The position numbers and the translations under genes are program-made. DNA of 64,000 nt from an uncultured Bacteroides sp. (GTDB taxonomy: Bacteria > Bacteroidota > Bacteroidia > Bacteroidales > Bacteroidaceae). Location: NCBI GenBank assembly GCA_949292025.1, contig CASEYC010000081.1, forward strand, positions 54,967 through 118,966, given 5' to 3'. Shown here one piece after another: positions 24,390 through 33,246 of this stretch; the first letter of the stretch is position 1; each line of letters opens with the position of its first letter. Under the pieces are notes generated by a model that ran no database searches, had not been told where the DNA came from, and worked only from the letters and a program-made list of their open reading frames with translations.

Positions 24390-25640
24390 ATGCGCAAGAT
24401 AAACAAGAAATACCCCATCGCCGTCGGCGTGCTGCTGGCCGTGGCCGCCCTGGCCCTCATCTTCCTGCCCAAACGAACAGCCAATGACATGCTGGACGAA
24501 GTGCAACTGACGGACTCCACCGAGGTGGAAGAGATTGTATATAAATATGGTATCCCGACGGACGACTACGAAGTGGACTACGGCATCGTGAAGCCAGGGC
24601 AGAACCTGTCCTACATCCTGGCGGACCACGGTTTGTCCCACCAGCAGGTGCATCAGGTCAACGAGAAGGCCGACGGGGTCTTCGACGTGCGCAAGATCCG
24701 CGCCGGACAAGCCTACGCCGTCTTCACCACCCGCGACAGCGTGCCGCAGGCCGCCTTCCTGGTCTATGAGGAGACGCCCAAAGCCTACGTGGTCTTCGAC
24801 CTTCGGGGTGACTGTGCCGTGCGTCGGGGCGAGAATCCCTCGGAGTGGCGGCAGAAGGAGGTGAAAGGCCGCGTGGAGTCCTCCCTCTGGGTGGCGATGC
24901 AGAACGAGGACACCTCGCCCCTGCTGGCCATGGTCCTGTCCAACATCTACGGCTGGTCCATCGACTTCTTCGACCTGAAGAAGGCCGACGAGTTCCGCGT
25001 CATCTACGAGCAGGAGTACGTGGACGGCAAGAGCCTGGACAACTTCCACGTGCTGGCCGCCGCCTTCCGCCATTCGGACAGCACCTACTATGCCATCCCC
25101 TTCACGCAGGACAACGAGGAGCTATATTACAATGAGAAGGGCAACAGCCTGGAGGGCGCCTTCCTGAAAGCCCCGCTGGACTTCTACCGCATTTCGTCAC
25201 GCTTCTCCAACGCCCGCTTCCACCCGGTGCTGAAGCGCTACCGCGCCCACCACGGCGTGGACTATGCCGCCCCGGCAGGCACGCCCGTCTATGCCGTGGG
25301 CAACGGCAAGGTCATCGCCAAGGCCTACCAGCGCAACGGCGGCGGCAACTACATCAAAATCCGCCACAACAGCGTCTACGTCACCACCTACATGCACCTC
25401 TCGCGCTTCGCCAAGGGCATCCAGGTCGGTTCGGAGGTGAAGCAGAAGCAAGTCATCGGCTACGTCGGCTCCACGGGCCTGTCCACGGGTCCCCACCTGG
25501 ACTTCCGCGTCCACGAGCGTGGCAAGCCCATCAATCCCCTCACCATCAAGTCGCAGCCCAAGAAGCCCATCAGCGCACAGAACCGGGCGGCATTCACCGT
25601 ACTGTGCGACTCCGTGTTGCGGAGGCTGGAAAGCCTCTGA
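24390..25640 (+). CDS. M23 family peptidoglycan endopeptidase
   Basis: A 416-residue protein with an N-terminal membrane anchor (residues 8-27), a middle region resembling the OapA/LysM-like substrate module (LSYILADHGLSHQQVHQVNE), and a C-terminal peptidase M23 domain. The zinc site is HHGVDYAAPAGTPVYA (His and Asp) and GPHLDFRVHERG (the HxxxD and HxH elements: here HLDFRVH). It should cleave peptide crosslinks in peptidoglycan from the periplasmic face of the inner membrane. Length and layout match MepM-like enzymes. It has its own -7 promoter. Confidence 0.92.
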   Translation: MRKINKKYPIAVGVLLAVAALALIFLPKRTANDMLDEVQLTDSTEVEEIVYKYGIPTDDYEVDYGIVKPGQNLSYILADHGLSHQQVHQVNEKADGVFDVRKIRAGQAYAVFTTRDSVPQAAFLVYEETPKAYVVFDLRGDCAVRRGENPSEWRQKEVKGRVESSLWVAMQNEDTSPLLAMVLSNIYGWSIDFFDLKKADEFRVIYEQEYVDGKSLDNFHVLAAAFRHSDSTYYAIPFTQDNEELYYNEKGNSLEGAFLKAPLDFYRISSRFSNARFHPVLKRYRAHHGVDYAAPAGTPVYAVGNGKVIAKAYQRNGGGNYIKIRHNSVYVTTYMHLSRFAKGIQVGSEVKQKQVIGYVGSTGLSTGPHLDFRVHERGKPINPLTIKSQPKKPISAQNRAAFTVLCDSVLRRLESL

Positions 25641-25773
25641 CGGAGAGGCAAACGGCAAGCGGATGAAGTCCGTCCGCACCATTGGTCGGCATTTTTGCGG
25701 CATTGGTCGATTTGCGCCCCGCCAAGAAGCAGTGTTTTTGCCCCTATGCGTCTTTTATAGAAAAAGACTGCTT

Positions 25774-26517
25774 ATGAACTTGAACTGCGCCCTGCTGCAC
25801 ACTGATGCAGAAATACTCGAAAAACTCCAAGGCTTCGTCAGGAATATCCCTTTCCTGACCTTATGCGGGAGCTATACGGATCCTTTGGCCGCATTGAAGG
25901 ACTACTATGTGTCGAAGGTGGATGTCTATGTGGTGGGACTCTCCTCCGCGCCGACGGGGGAAATCGGCGGAATGGACTTCTGCCGCCTGCTGTCCTCGCA
26001 CACCCGGGTCATCTTCGTGGCAGACACGGAACGCTATGCCGCCGACTGCTTCCGCCTGGATGCGCTGGACTACCTGACGGGGGACCTCGGCTTCTCCACC
26101 TTCTTCCAGGCGGCCAACAAGGCCATGCGCTGGTTCACGCTGAAAGCAGGGAAGGCCACGCCGTCCGACACGTCCCATGAGGAAGAGGAAGAAAGAGTCA
26201 TTTACCTGCGTTCGGACAGCCGCATCCTGCGCCTGCGCCTGGAAGAAATCAACTACATCGAAAGCTGCGGCGACTACGTGAAGATTTATTGCCGCAACGA
26301 GCCTCGCCCCTTCATGAGCCTGTGTACCATGAAGTGCATGGAAGGGCGGTTGCCCGGGACGGACTTCGTGCGCATCCACCGTTCGTTCATCGTCCGCAAA
26401 CGGGCCATGGATGCCATCGGCTCCAGCACGGTCAGCATAGGCGCCCGGGAAATCCCCATCGGCGACGCTTATCGCGACCGGCTGAAAGCCTGCCTGGCCG
26501 GGGTCACCATCCTGTGA
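25774..26517 (+). CDS. LytTR regulator with degenerate receiver domain
   Basis: A 247-residue response-regulator-like protein when started at 25774 (MNLNCALLHTDAEI); the open frame extends upstream through the end of the M23 gene but without plausible coding. The C-terminal half is a LytTR domain (INYIESCGDYVKIYC, DFVRIHRSFIVRKRAM). The N-terminal half has receiver-like strand order, but the expected phosphoacceptor Asp after the third strand is replaced in VDVYVVGLSSAP, and the conserved Lys of the KP loop is replaced in LDYLTGDLGF. It is therefore probably not controlled by phosphorylation. It ends 2 bp before the convergent FadL-like gene. Confidence 0.85.
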   Translation: MNLNCALLHTDAEILEKLQGFVRNIPFLTLCGSYTDPLAALKDYYVSKVDVYVVGLSSAPTGEIGGMDFCRLLSSHTRVIFVADTERYAADCFRLDALDYLTGDLGFSTFFQAANKAMRWFTLKAGKATPSDTSHEEEEERVIYLRSDSRILRLRLEEINYIESCGDYVKIYCRNEPRPFMSLCTMKCMEGRLPGTDFVRIHRSFIVRKRAMDAIGSSTVSIGAREIPIGDAYRDRLKACLAGVTIL

Positions 26518-26519
26518 GC

Positions 26520-27722
26520 CTACTTGATTTTGCTCTTGGAAATCCTTTCGCCAAACGTCAGATTCAGGTTCAGGCTCCAACGGCTTTCCTGCATCACGCG
26601 CCGGTCGCGGTTCATCTGTTGCCGCCAGGTGGCCCCCAATGACAAGTAGGAATAGCGGATGGGGATGCAGACGCCCGCGCTGGCCTCCAGGTAATTCAGC
26701 TTTCTGTCCTTCATGCTGATGTAGGAGTTGCCATAGCCCACTCCCAGCATGATTTCCGTGGAACGCGGCCTGCGGGAATTGAGCGTATAATTGCCCCCTA
26801 AGTTCACCCTGTGCTGGTTCTCGTAATCGGCGGAAGTGCGGGACGAAACATTGCGGCTCCAGTCCATATAATTATAGTCCACCGTCCACAACCAACGGCC
26901 GGCAACCATGGCAAGCCCCAGCCCCAGATGCAAAGGGAGATACTGTTGCTTCTCGTGATACGGCTTCTCCAGCCCTTCGCCGGTGGACGAGTTGCCATAG
27001 GTCTGCGTGCTCTCGTGCGCCAAGGGCAAAGAAGGGGCGAACACCATGCCCACCGCCCATTGCATCCCCCGCCAGGACGGGAAGTCATAATACAGGCCCA
27101 AATCGGCATAGAAGGCCCGCTTCTTCGATTCATATCCCACCACGGCGCCTTCCTGCGTTTCGCTTTGCGTGGTGGTACCCAATACCATCCCGATGTTGGC
27201 CCCGACAGCCCCCCTGCCCAGCCGGACCGCATTCGTCAGGTAGCAACGATAAAGGCCGCCCTCCCCTTTGAACGTGGAGGAAAGGTAATCGTCGGGCATA
27301 CCCTCCACCACTTCCTCGGTGCGGATGAGGTAGCCCACACTGCTGTAAGGAGCCGCTCCCAGCATCATGTACCAGCGTTTCAATATCCGAAAGCCCATGC
27401 TGATGCGGTTGGGATTGGCCATCACACTGCTGCTGTGGTCGCTGAGGTAAGCATAGCGGGCGTATGCCGCCGAGGCCCCCACGTCGAAGGTGAAGCAGGT
27501 GGTGTCCATGCGGGTAATGGCGGCAGGGTTCAGGGTGTTCTGGAATCCCATGCGGTTCAAGGCGATGCCCACATTGCCCATGCCGGCCAGGCGTCCCCCG
27601 TCGCCCGCGCTCAGTTCGCCCACGCCATACATCGAGGTGGGCAGGTTGGTGGTGTTCTGTGCCCGCAGGGGCAGGAGCGCCGCAACGGCGAGGCTCCACA
27701 AGATGATAATCAGCCGTTTCAT
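26520..27722 (-). CDS. OmpP1/FadL-like outer membrane beta-barrel protein
   Basis: A 400-residue outer-membrane protein from the start at 27722 (MKRLIIILWSLAVAALL, signal peptide ending LPLRAQ). Mature features resemble the FadL/PorV-like group: SMYGVGELSAGDGGRLAGMGNVGIAL and GFQNTLNPAAITRMDTTCF (abridged landmarks, residues about 30-70) correspond to the N-terminal hatch with the NPA motif, followed by alternating aromatic strands. Its start overlaps the stop of the DUF4270 gene by four bases (ATGA), so the two are translationally coupled. Substrate unknown; hydrophobic compound uptake is the family theme. Confidence 0.72.
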   Translation of the reverse strand: MKRLIIILWSLAVAALLPLRAQNTTNLPTSMYGVGELSAGDGGRLAGMGNVGIALNRMGFQNTLNPAAITRMDTTCFTFDVGASAAYARYAYLSDHSSSVMANPNRISMGFRILKRWYMMLGAAPYSSVGYLIRTEEVVEGMPDDYLSSTFKGEGGLYRCYLTNAVRLGRGAVGANIGMVLGTTTQSETQEGAVVGYESKKRAFYADLGLYYDFPSWRGMQWAVGMVFAPSLPLAHESTQTYGNSSTGEGLEKPYHEKQQYLPLHLGLGLAMVAGRWLWTVDYNYMDWSRNVSSRTSADYENQHRVNLGGNYTLNSRRPRSTEIMLGVGYGNSYISMKDRKLNYLEASAGVCIPIRYSYLSLGATWRQQMNRDRRVMQESRWSLNLNLTFGERISKSKIK

Positions 27723-29035
27723 TGTTCGTTGTAGATTTTGAGCCGGACGTCGAGGCGGCATTGCCGCTCGGCACCGGGGTCGTTGGTAAAGATGACTTGA
27801 TTGAAGGTGGTGGCGGCGTCGCTGCTGTTCATGTTCATCAGCAACTTCTGGCGGTTGATGCCCCACGTGCCGAAGTTGTTGCGGATGAACTCGGTCAGGT
27901 CGAAGCTGTAGTAGGTATCCCTGCCGAAGACTTCATCGACGGTCAGGTTGCCCGTTTGCACCGTCACCCCGTCGCTGCCATACACATAGTCTTCCAGCAC
28001 ATTGTTCTCATTGGTGATATAGAGGCGTATGTCGTCAGGCAGTTGGTTAGTCCGGTTGTAACTGTCCGCCAGGGGATAAAGATAAAGGGTCGCGCTCTCG
28101 ATGGAGACGATTTGCCCCGCATCCTGCAAGGCATTCAGGTAGGGAAACTCCAGCTGGTTGTAATAGCCCGTCAGGCCTTGCAGGTAGGCACGATGCCCCA
28201 TTGAGGTGGAGTGCACGTAATTCTCGATGCCGCTGTTCACCCCGGACAAAGGGGTGTCCGCCCGGTCGTGGCGGATGCCGGTGTAGGCGCAATCCGTGTT
28301 GACGCTGAAAGTCAGTTTCTTTTCGGTCCGCTGGGAGGAGATCTCATGATAGCGCAGGGTGAGGCATAAAGAAGAATCGTTGACCAGGAAACCGCTGATG
28401 CACTGCCCGCTTTCATCCGGCACGAAGGCCAGGCCGGGAAACTCGCGCTTGAAGTCCTCCTGCTCTTCAAAGTATTCTTCCTGGTTCACCAAGTCGTCCA
28501 GCAACTGCTGCCCCCACTCGTCCGGCAAGCGGATTTCCTGCACCTTTCCCTCGCCGGGCCGCGGACGGTACGTAAAGCTGAAGAGCGGCGCCGTTTCCGT
28601 GGCCAGCCGGGTATGGTTGTACAAGTCTTCGTCGTCTGTCAGTTCAATAGGGTTTGCCAGGCGGTAGATGTGGACCAGGGGACGGGTCAGCGTATCGCCC
28701 CAATAATGTCCGCTGTGCCGCATCACCAACACGAGCGAATCGAGCGCGTAGCTGCAATCTTCATCGGGCTTGAAACTGGCCGTGGAATACTCCGCATAGT
28801 AGGCAGCCGCCACCGCGCCCCAAGTGTCGTCCCGGTAATGCCCTATCTGGCAGATGCTGTCGCCCCGCGTCACAATGGAGTCCTCGAGCACCGTACTGAT
28901 ATCCACCGTGCAGGTATCCACATACACATTATAAAATGAACTGTCAACCAGTGTTCGTCCCAGGTCGGAGTTCCCGTCCACGCAAGCGCAGAGGCTTGCA
29001 GGGAGAAGGCATAAAAGCAGAAATCGTTTCATCAT
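27719..29035 (-). CDS. DUF4270 lipoprotein
   Basis: A 438-residue lipoprotein (MMKRFLLLCLLPASLCACVDG; Cys in the lipobox LCAC). The opening GNSDLGRTLVDSSFYNVYVDT and the DSIVTRGDSICQIGHYRDDTWG phrase are typical of DUF4270, a Bacteroidetes surface protein family with beta-sandwich folds (LFVGR/YTDPVFG in relatives). Start could also be at 29044 or 29032. It is coupled to the FadL-like gene by an ATGA overlap and is divergent from the Kelch gene. Function not established. Confidence 0.82.
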   Translation of the reverse strand: MMKRFLLLCLLPASLCACVDGNSDLGRTLVDSSFYNVYVDTCTVDISTVLEDSIVTRGDSICQIGHYRDDTWGAVAAAYYAEYSTASFKPDEDCSYALDSLVLVMRHSGHYWGDTLTRPLVHIYRLANPIELTDDEDLYNHTRLATETAPLFSFTYRPRPGEGKVQEIRLPDEWGQQLLDDLVNQEEYFEEQEDFKREFPGLAFVPDESGQCISGFLVNDSSLCLTLRYHEISSQRTEKKLTFSVNTDCAYTGIRHDRADTPLSGVNSGIENYVHSTSMGHRAYLQGLTGYYNQLEFPYLNALQDAGQIVSIESATLYLYPLADSYNRTNQLPDDIRLYITNENNVLEDYVYGSDGVTVQTGNLTVDEVFGRDTYYSFDLTEFIRNNFGTWGINRQKLLMNMNSSDAATTFNQVIFTNDPGAERQCRLDVRLKIYNEQ

Positions 29036-29184
29036 TCTTATCATTTTTCAGCCGGCAAAGGAATAGGATTGCCACGGCTTCTCCTACAGAAATCGACTGT
29101 CTGCCCCGTTTCCCCGTTGAAGGGCATTCAACGGATATTCCCGCCCATTCGTCGATTTCTCTTGCGGCGGCGCGGGCGACGGAC

Positions 29185-29192
29185 TACTTTCG
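29185..29192 (+). promoter_or_regulatory. Probable promoter for Kelch gene
   Basis: TACTTTCG (one mismatch to TAnnTTTG) with TTG 20 bp upstream (29162-29164), 35 bp before the ATG at 29227. Confidence 0.4.
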
Positions 29193-29226
29193 CGCAACGA
29201 AACTGAAACTAAAACAAGAACAAGAA

Positions 29227-30270
29227 ATGAAGAAGACAACAATGGGAATCGTGCTGACGGTCGTATGTTTCCTGGCCGGTTGCATAGAAGACGAAGACTA
29301 CACACAAGGGCAATGGATACGCTGCTCGGATTTTGACGGCGTGGCGCGCTGCGCTGCCAGCAGCTTCACCATAGACGGGAAGGGATACGTGTGCTGTGGC
29401 TACCGTGGCTCCAACCGCGACCTGCTGAAAGACTGCTGGGCCTACGACATCGAGGGAAACTATTGGACACAATGCGCCGATATGCCCGACGAAGCTCCGG
29501 GAAGACACCAAGCCGCTGCTTTTGCCCTGAACGGCAAAGGCTACGTGACCACGGGCGCCATCAAGGACGAGCCGAAATACCTGGCCGACACCTGGGAGTA
29601 TGACCCGGCAACGGACACGTGGACACAGAAGGATGACTTCGGCGGCGGAATGCGTTATGGCGCAATGGGATTCTCCGTGGGAGGATACGGCTACGCCGGC
29701 ACAGGATACAATGACAATTTCCTGAAAGACTTCTATCGCTTCGACCCCAATGCGGCGGCAGGCAGCCAATGGCAAATCGTGAACGGATTTGAGGGCGGAA
29801 AACGTGTCAACGGACTGGCCTTCGTCATCAATGATGTGGCCTACATCGGCTTCGGCCAGAACAACAGCACGTATGCGGAAGACTTCTACAGCTTCGACGG
29901 CACCACGTGGACCCGCCTGCGCGACATTGCCAACACCAACGACGACGAGGACTATGACGACGACTATGCCATCGCCCGCAGCTATGCCGTGGCTTTTGTC
30001 ATCGACGGGTTAGGCTATGTGGCCACAGGCGACCGCAATGGCGTCACCAGCGACTATTGGGTGTACGACCCCGAACAGGACTTGTGGCGCGGCGATGCGG
30101 ATGACGACTTCACGCCGCTGACCACGGTACACTATGGCACAGGCGGGTCGTCGCGCAGCCAGGCGGTCAGCTTCTCCACAGGCACGCGGGGATTCGTGGT
30201 GACCGGCCAATCGGGTAATGTCTATTTTGACGATATGTACGAATTGTTGCCCTACGAGATTGAAGATTGA
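29227..30270 (+). CDS. Kelch-repeat lipoprotein
   Basis: A 347-residue lipoprotein from the start at 29227 (MKKTTMGIVLTVVC, lipobox LAGC). The body contains five or six Kelch blades, with the recurrent GKGYVCCGYRG, GKGYVTTGAIKD, GYGYAGTGYNDN, NDVAYIGFGQNN and GLGYVATGDRNG turns each followed by W.YDP-type strands (WEYDPATDTWTQ, YWVYDPEQDLWR). Such a protein would be a six-bladed beta-propeller at the cell surface. It precedes a DUF4907 gene by 15 bp, a pairing seen repeatedly in Bacteroidales. The ligand is unknown. Confidence 0.85.
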   Translation: MKKTTMGIVLTVVCFLAGCIEDEDYTQGQWIRCSDFDGVARCAASSFTIDGKGYVCCGYRGSNRDLLKDCWAYDIEGNYWTQCADMPDEAPGRHQAAAFALNGKGYVTTGAIKDEPKYLADTWEYDPATDTWTQKDDFGGGMRYGAMGFSVGGYGYAGTGYNDNFLKDFYRFDPNAAAGSQWQIVNGFEGGKRVNGLAFVINDVAYIGFGQNNSTYAEDFYSFDGTTWTRLRDIANTNDDEDYDDDYAIARSYAVAFVIDGLGYVATGDRNGVTSDYWVYDPEQDLWRGDADDDFTPLTTVHYGTGGSSRSQAVSFSTGTRGFVVTGQSGNVYFDDMYELLPYEIED

Positions 30271-30285
30271 TTAATTGTACTGATA

Positions 30286-30597
30286 ATGAAAACCACTCTA
30301 TGGGTTGAAACAGGCGCGTCGCTCTTGTTGGCGGCGTGCCTGTTTTGTTGTTCGGGCGGCGGAGAACTGCATTGCCGCCCCATGCCGGCGCCGGGAGGCT
30401 ACGGCTATGTGATTCTGCACAAAGAAGACACGCTGATAAAGCAGCCCTACATCCCGGCCGTGGGGCGCAGGCAGGCTTTCCCCACGGAACAGGAGGCCAT
30501 GGCTGTGGGACGTTTGGTCTGCCGGAAATTGCAGGAGGGCCTGCCCCCCACTGTCACTCCGGAGGAAGTGGAAGAAGCGCTGGAGACGTGCCGATGA
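30286..30597 (+). CDS. DUF4907 small secreted protein
   Basis: A 103-residue protein with an N-terminal signal or lipoprotein segment (LLLAACLFCCSGG). The mature part GYGYVILHKEDTLIKQPYIPA, AFPTEQEAMAVGRLVCRKLQEG and LPPTVTPEEVEEAL matches DUF4907, where a short beta hairpin is followed by two helices. It is 15 bp after the Kelch gene and probably cotranscribed. Role unknown. Confidence 0.8.
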   Translation: MKTTLWVETGASLLLAACLFCCSGGGELHCRPMPAPGGYGYVILHKEDTLIKQPYIPAVGRRQAFPTEQEAMAVGRLVCRKLQEGLPPTVTPEEVEEALETCR

Positions 30598-30654
30598 AAA
30601 AAATTCGGCTTCCCCGTGTCACGTTTCGCCGGTTCGTTCGTCATTTAAGTGTAA

Positions 30655-31173
30655 ATGGAACTGAACGAATTCAAAATATCCGTATGTCCCCTCAGGGAAA
30701 AGCTGCTGAGCCAAGCACGCCGGCTGACCGGGGATGAGGAAGACGCCGAGGACATCGTCCAGGAGGTCTTGCTCCGCCTGTGGAGCAAGCGGGCGGAATT
30801 GGACCGTTGCGACAGCATCGAAGCCTACGCCACCACCGTGACGCGCAACGCCTGCATCGACTGGATGCGCACACGGCACACCTCCGCCCAGGACTTGCCC
30901 GAAGCCTGCCCCTACGCCGACGGACAGACGCCGGAAAGCCTGCTGGAAGCCAAGGACGAGATGCAACTGGTGGAAAACATCATCCGCACGCTCCCGCCCC
31001 TGCAACAGGCCATCTTGCGGATGAAGGACATCGAAGGATATGAGACCGAGGAGATTGCCCAAGTGACGGGATGCAACGCCGAAGCCATACGGAGCAACCT
31101 CTCCCGCGCCCGGAAACGGATGAGGGACATTTACCTGAAAACCATTGCCAACAGGAGGAAGCCAAATGGATAG
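30655..31173 (+). CDS. ECF RNA polymerase sigma factor
   Basis: A 172-residue sigma-70 family ECF factor. Region 2 is EEDAEDIVQEVLLRLWSKR (residues about 25-43) and region 4 is LPPLQQAILRMKDIEGYETE through IRSNLSRARKRMR near the C-terminus. Length and absence of extra domains fit a simple ECF factor. The next gene, overlapping its last 8 bases, encodes a probable membrane anti-sigma factor, so the pair forms a signal-transduction cassette. It likely regulates the downstream envelope genes. Confidence 0.93.
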   Translation: MELNEFKISVCPLREKLLSQARRLTGDEEDAEDIVQEVLLRLWSKRAELDRCDSIEAYATTVTRNACIDWMRTRHTSAQDLPEACPYADGQTPESLLEAKDEMQLVENIIRTLPPLQQAILRMKDIEGYETEEIAQVTGCNAEAIRSNLSRARKRMRDIYLKTIANRRKPNG

Positions 31174-31603
31174 ACTGGAAGAACTCATAGAAAAGTACTT
31201 TGACGGACGGACCACCTGCGCCGAAGAACGTGCCATCCGCCAAGCCTTCGCCCAGGGCGACATACCCGCCGGGCTGGAGATGTATCGCCCGCTCTTCGTC
31301 GGCCTGGACAAAGTTTCGGCAAGCCACGGCCACGCCGAGGACGTGAAGCCGTCACGGCGAAAGATTGCCTTGCGCGCCCCTCGCCTCCGCTACTGGGCTG
31401 GAGGCCTGGCTGCAGGGATTGCCCTCTGCTTCGTCTTCGCCCGGTTCCTGCCGGGAAGCGAAGAGGCGGAAAGCTATGTCGTCATCAACGGGAAGCGGTA
31501 CACCGACCCGGCACTGGTGCAGACCAAGGCACTCGAAGCCTTGGACAATGTAAGTTATACCGACGAAGAGCTGCAACACCTGCTTTTCCCCGTCCAACCC
31601 TAA
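31166..31603 (+). CDS. Probable membrane anti-sigma factor
   Basis: A 145-residue protein whose ATG at 31166 overlaps the sigma-factor stop codon region and is preceded by a clear ribosome binding site (AGGAGGA at 31152-31158). The cytoplasmic N-terminus DRLEELIEKYFDGRTTCAEE is the type seen in Bacteroidetes anti-sigma proteins, followed by one membrane segment (LAAGIALCFVFARF, about residues 78-97) and a short periplasmic tail. No zinc-binding His-Cys motif is evident. It probably holds the sigma factor at the inner membrane until an envelope signal arrives. Confidence 0.75.
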   Translation: MDRLEELIEKYFDGRTTCAEERAIRQAFAQGDIPAGLEMYRPLFVGLDKVSASHGHAEDVKPSRRKIALRAPRLRYWAGGLAAGIALCFVFARFLPGSEEAESYVVINGKRYTDPALVQTKALEALDNVSYTDEELQHLLFPVQP

Positions 31604-31616
31604 AATCAACCGAACT

Positions 31617-32075
31617 ATGATACAGAACTATTTGAAACTGACAGCAATCGTCCTTCTGGGCTGCCTCTCCCTCACGCTACGGGCACAGGAAGGGCTGGAA
31701 ATAGGACACCTCTTCACCCAATACGGGAACAAGGAAGGCGTGACGCAGGTGGAGCTGAACGGGGAAATCCTCGCCTCCTACCACATGGAGACGTACAAGA
31801 GCCTGGTGTTTGAAGATGTCACGCCATACGCTCCGGAGATTGAGGACTGCCTGGAAGATGCCGTGCGGTCATTACAAGTCCGCAAGCGGCAAGTGGTGAA
31901 CCGGAGCGGCACCTTGCAGAGCGTCTACCTCCAGCTGACCAACGTGCAACGCAAAGGCAAGAAACTGCGGCGCTACCTCCTCTTCAAGCGGGGGAAAGGC
32001 ACCCTGGCCACCCTGATATACATTGAGGGAAGCCTCAGCGAGAAAGAACTGATGGATATGCTGTATAAAAGGTGA
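31617..32075 (+). CDS. Small secreted protein, DUF6108/DUF4252-like
   Basis: A 152-residue exported protein (signal peptide ending TLRAQ). The mature part has EIGHLFTQYGNKEGVTQVEL, ASYHMETYKSLVFED and RYLLFKRGKGTLATLIYIEGS, a small alpha-beta domain resembling the DUF6108 or DUF4252 families that often follow sigma/anti-sigma pairs. The family assignment is tentative. It begins 13 bp after the anti-sigma gene and would be in the same operon. Confidence 0.65.
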   Translation: MIQNYLKLTAIVLLGCLSLTLRAQEGLEIGHLFTQYGNKEGVTQVELNGEILASYHMETYKSLVFEDVTPYAPEIEDCLEDAVRSLQVRKRQVVNRSGTLQSVYLQLTNVQRKGKKLRRYLLFKRGKGTLATLIYIEGSLSEKELMDMLYKR

Positions 32076-32099
32076 ATCTATAAATAGGAATTTAGTTTA

Positions 32100-32202
32100 G
32101 GCGCGGATTACGCGGATTTCACGGATTTATTATTTGTATAATCAATGGAATCCAGCGTTTTACAGTGAAAATTTTATCCGTGAAATCCGCGTAATCCGCG
32201 CC
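32100..32202. repeat. Perfect 27 bp inverted repeat, GGCGCGGATT family
   Basis: Arms at 32100-32126 and 32176-32202 are perfect reverse complements beginning GGCGCGGATTACGCGGATTT, separated by a 49 bp AT-rich loop. Related copies lie at 34642, 36157 and 57938. It sits in the gap upstream of the outer-membrane protein gene. Confidence 0.9.
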
Positions 32203-32243
32203 AAAAAACGCCGATAAATTATCATTTAACAACCAATAGAACA

Positions 32244-33161
32244 ATGAACACAAAAACCATCCTCGCGGGAATGCTGCTGGCCACCCTGAGCCTTCCCGCC
32301 CTGGCCCAACAAACCGGGGAAACGCCCCGCCGGGCCACCATCGAAGCACAAGGCGACTCCGTCATCATCCGCAAAGGAGAGGGCGACCTGCGCATCCGCA
32401 TCTACGAAGAACAACAAGCCGCAGAAGGAGAAGAACCCCAGGAAGTGGAAATCTACGAGGGAATCTACCTGGAAAGAAGCGACGAACAGAGCAATGCCTT
32501 CCTCGACGCCCTGCCCTTCATCCCCAAGAAGAAAAAGCATAATGCCTACGAGCCGCACAATTCGGGCCTCTTCATCGGCTTTGCCCGGATGACGGACAAC
32601 TTCCTGGGCTTCGGGGACAGCAAGCGTTTCCCCCAAGACCTGTCCCGCTCGTGGGAGTTCGGCTTCAACTTCCTCTCCGCCTACCACAACTTCAAGAAGA
32701 ATCCCCATTGGGGACTGAACATCGGGGCAAGCTGGGGCTACCGCTCGTTCAACATCGACGGCGACGTGGCCTTGGTGAAGGAAGACGGACAAGCCGTCTT
32801 CTCCGCCGGAGACGCAGAGACCAGTTACAGCAAGAGCCGCCTGCGCCACTTCTTCTTCCGCATCCCCATCACCGTGGAATGGCAACAACGGGTATCCACA
32901 CGGGGACGGCTCGTCTTCTTCAACCTGGGACCTGAAATCGAGATACGCCACGGCGTGAAGTCCTTCAGCCACATCAACGGCGGCAAGAAGACGCGCGTGG
33001 GCAAGGGGATGTACGTCAACCCCGTGGGCGTCAGCCTGCTGGCCCAGGCGGGTTACGGCAACCTCGGCTTCTACCTGCGCTACAACACGTACAGCTTCTT
33101 CCAGAAAGGGAAAGGCCCCGATGTGGAACCTGTGTCGTTTGGCATCGCGTGGTATTGGTAA
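32244..33161 (+). CDS. Outer membrane beta-barrel protein
   Basis: A 305-residue exported protein (signal peptide ending LPALAQ). After a charged linker rich in Glu/Gln (residues 25-90), the remainder alternates aromatic strands (FIGFARMTDNFLGF, SWEFGFNFLSAY, HWGLNIGASWGYRSF, FFFRIPITVEWQQR, LGFYLRYNTYSFF), ending in a C-terminal strand GIAWYW. This is typical of an eight-stranded-type outer-membrane barrel (OMP_b-brl). It is the last gene of the sigma-factor region; a bidirectional terminator follows. Confidence 0.75.
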   Translation: MNTKTILAGMLLATLSLPALAQQTGETPRRATIEAQGDSVIIRKGEGDLRIRIYEEQQAAEGEEPQEVEIYEGIYLERSDEQSNAFLDALPFIPKKKKHNAYEPHNSGLFIGFARMTDNFLGFGDSKRFPQDLSRSWEFGFNFLSAYHNFKKNPHWGLNIGASWGYRSFNIDGDVALVKEDGQAVFSAGDAETSYSKSRLRHFFFRIPITVEWQQRVSTRGRLVFFNLGPEIEIRHGVKSFSHINGGKKTRVGKGMYVNPVGVSLLAQAGYGNLGFYLRYNTYSFFQKGKGPDVEPVSFGIAWYW

Positions 33162-33181
33162 AGGACGGCGGACATACGCAC

Positions 33182-33228
33182 AAAAAAATCTCCCTCTCGC
33201 CTTGCGGCAGGAGGGAGATTCTTTTTTA
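33182..33228. terminator. Bidirectional intrinsic terminator
   Basis: A perfect stem AATCTCCCTC (33187-33196) with GAGGGAGATT (33211-33220), flanked by an A-run on the left and a T-run on the right, between two convergent genes. It can end transcription from both sides. Confidence 0.88.
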
Positions 33229-33246
33229 TCTGTCAACCGTCATCCA

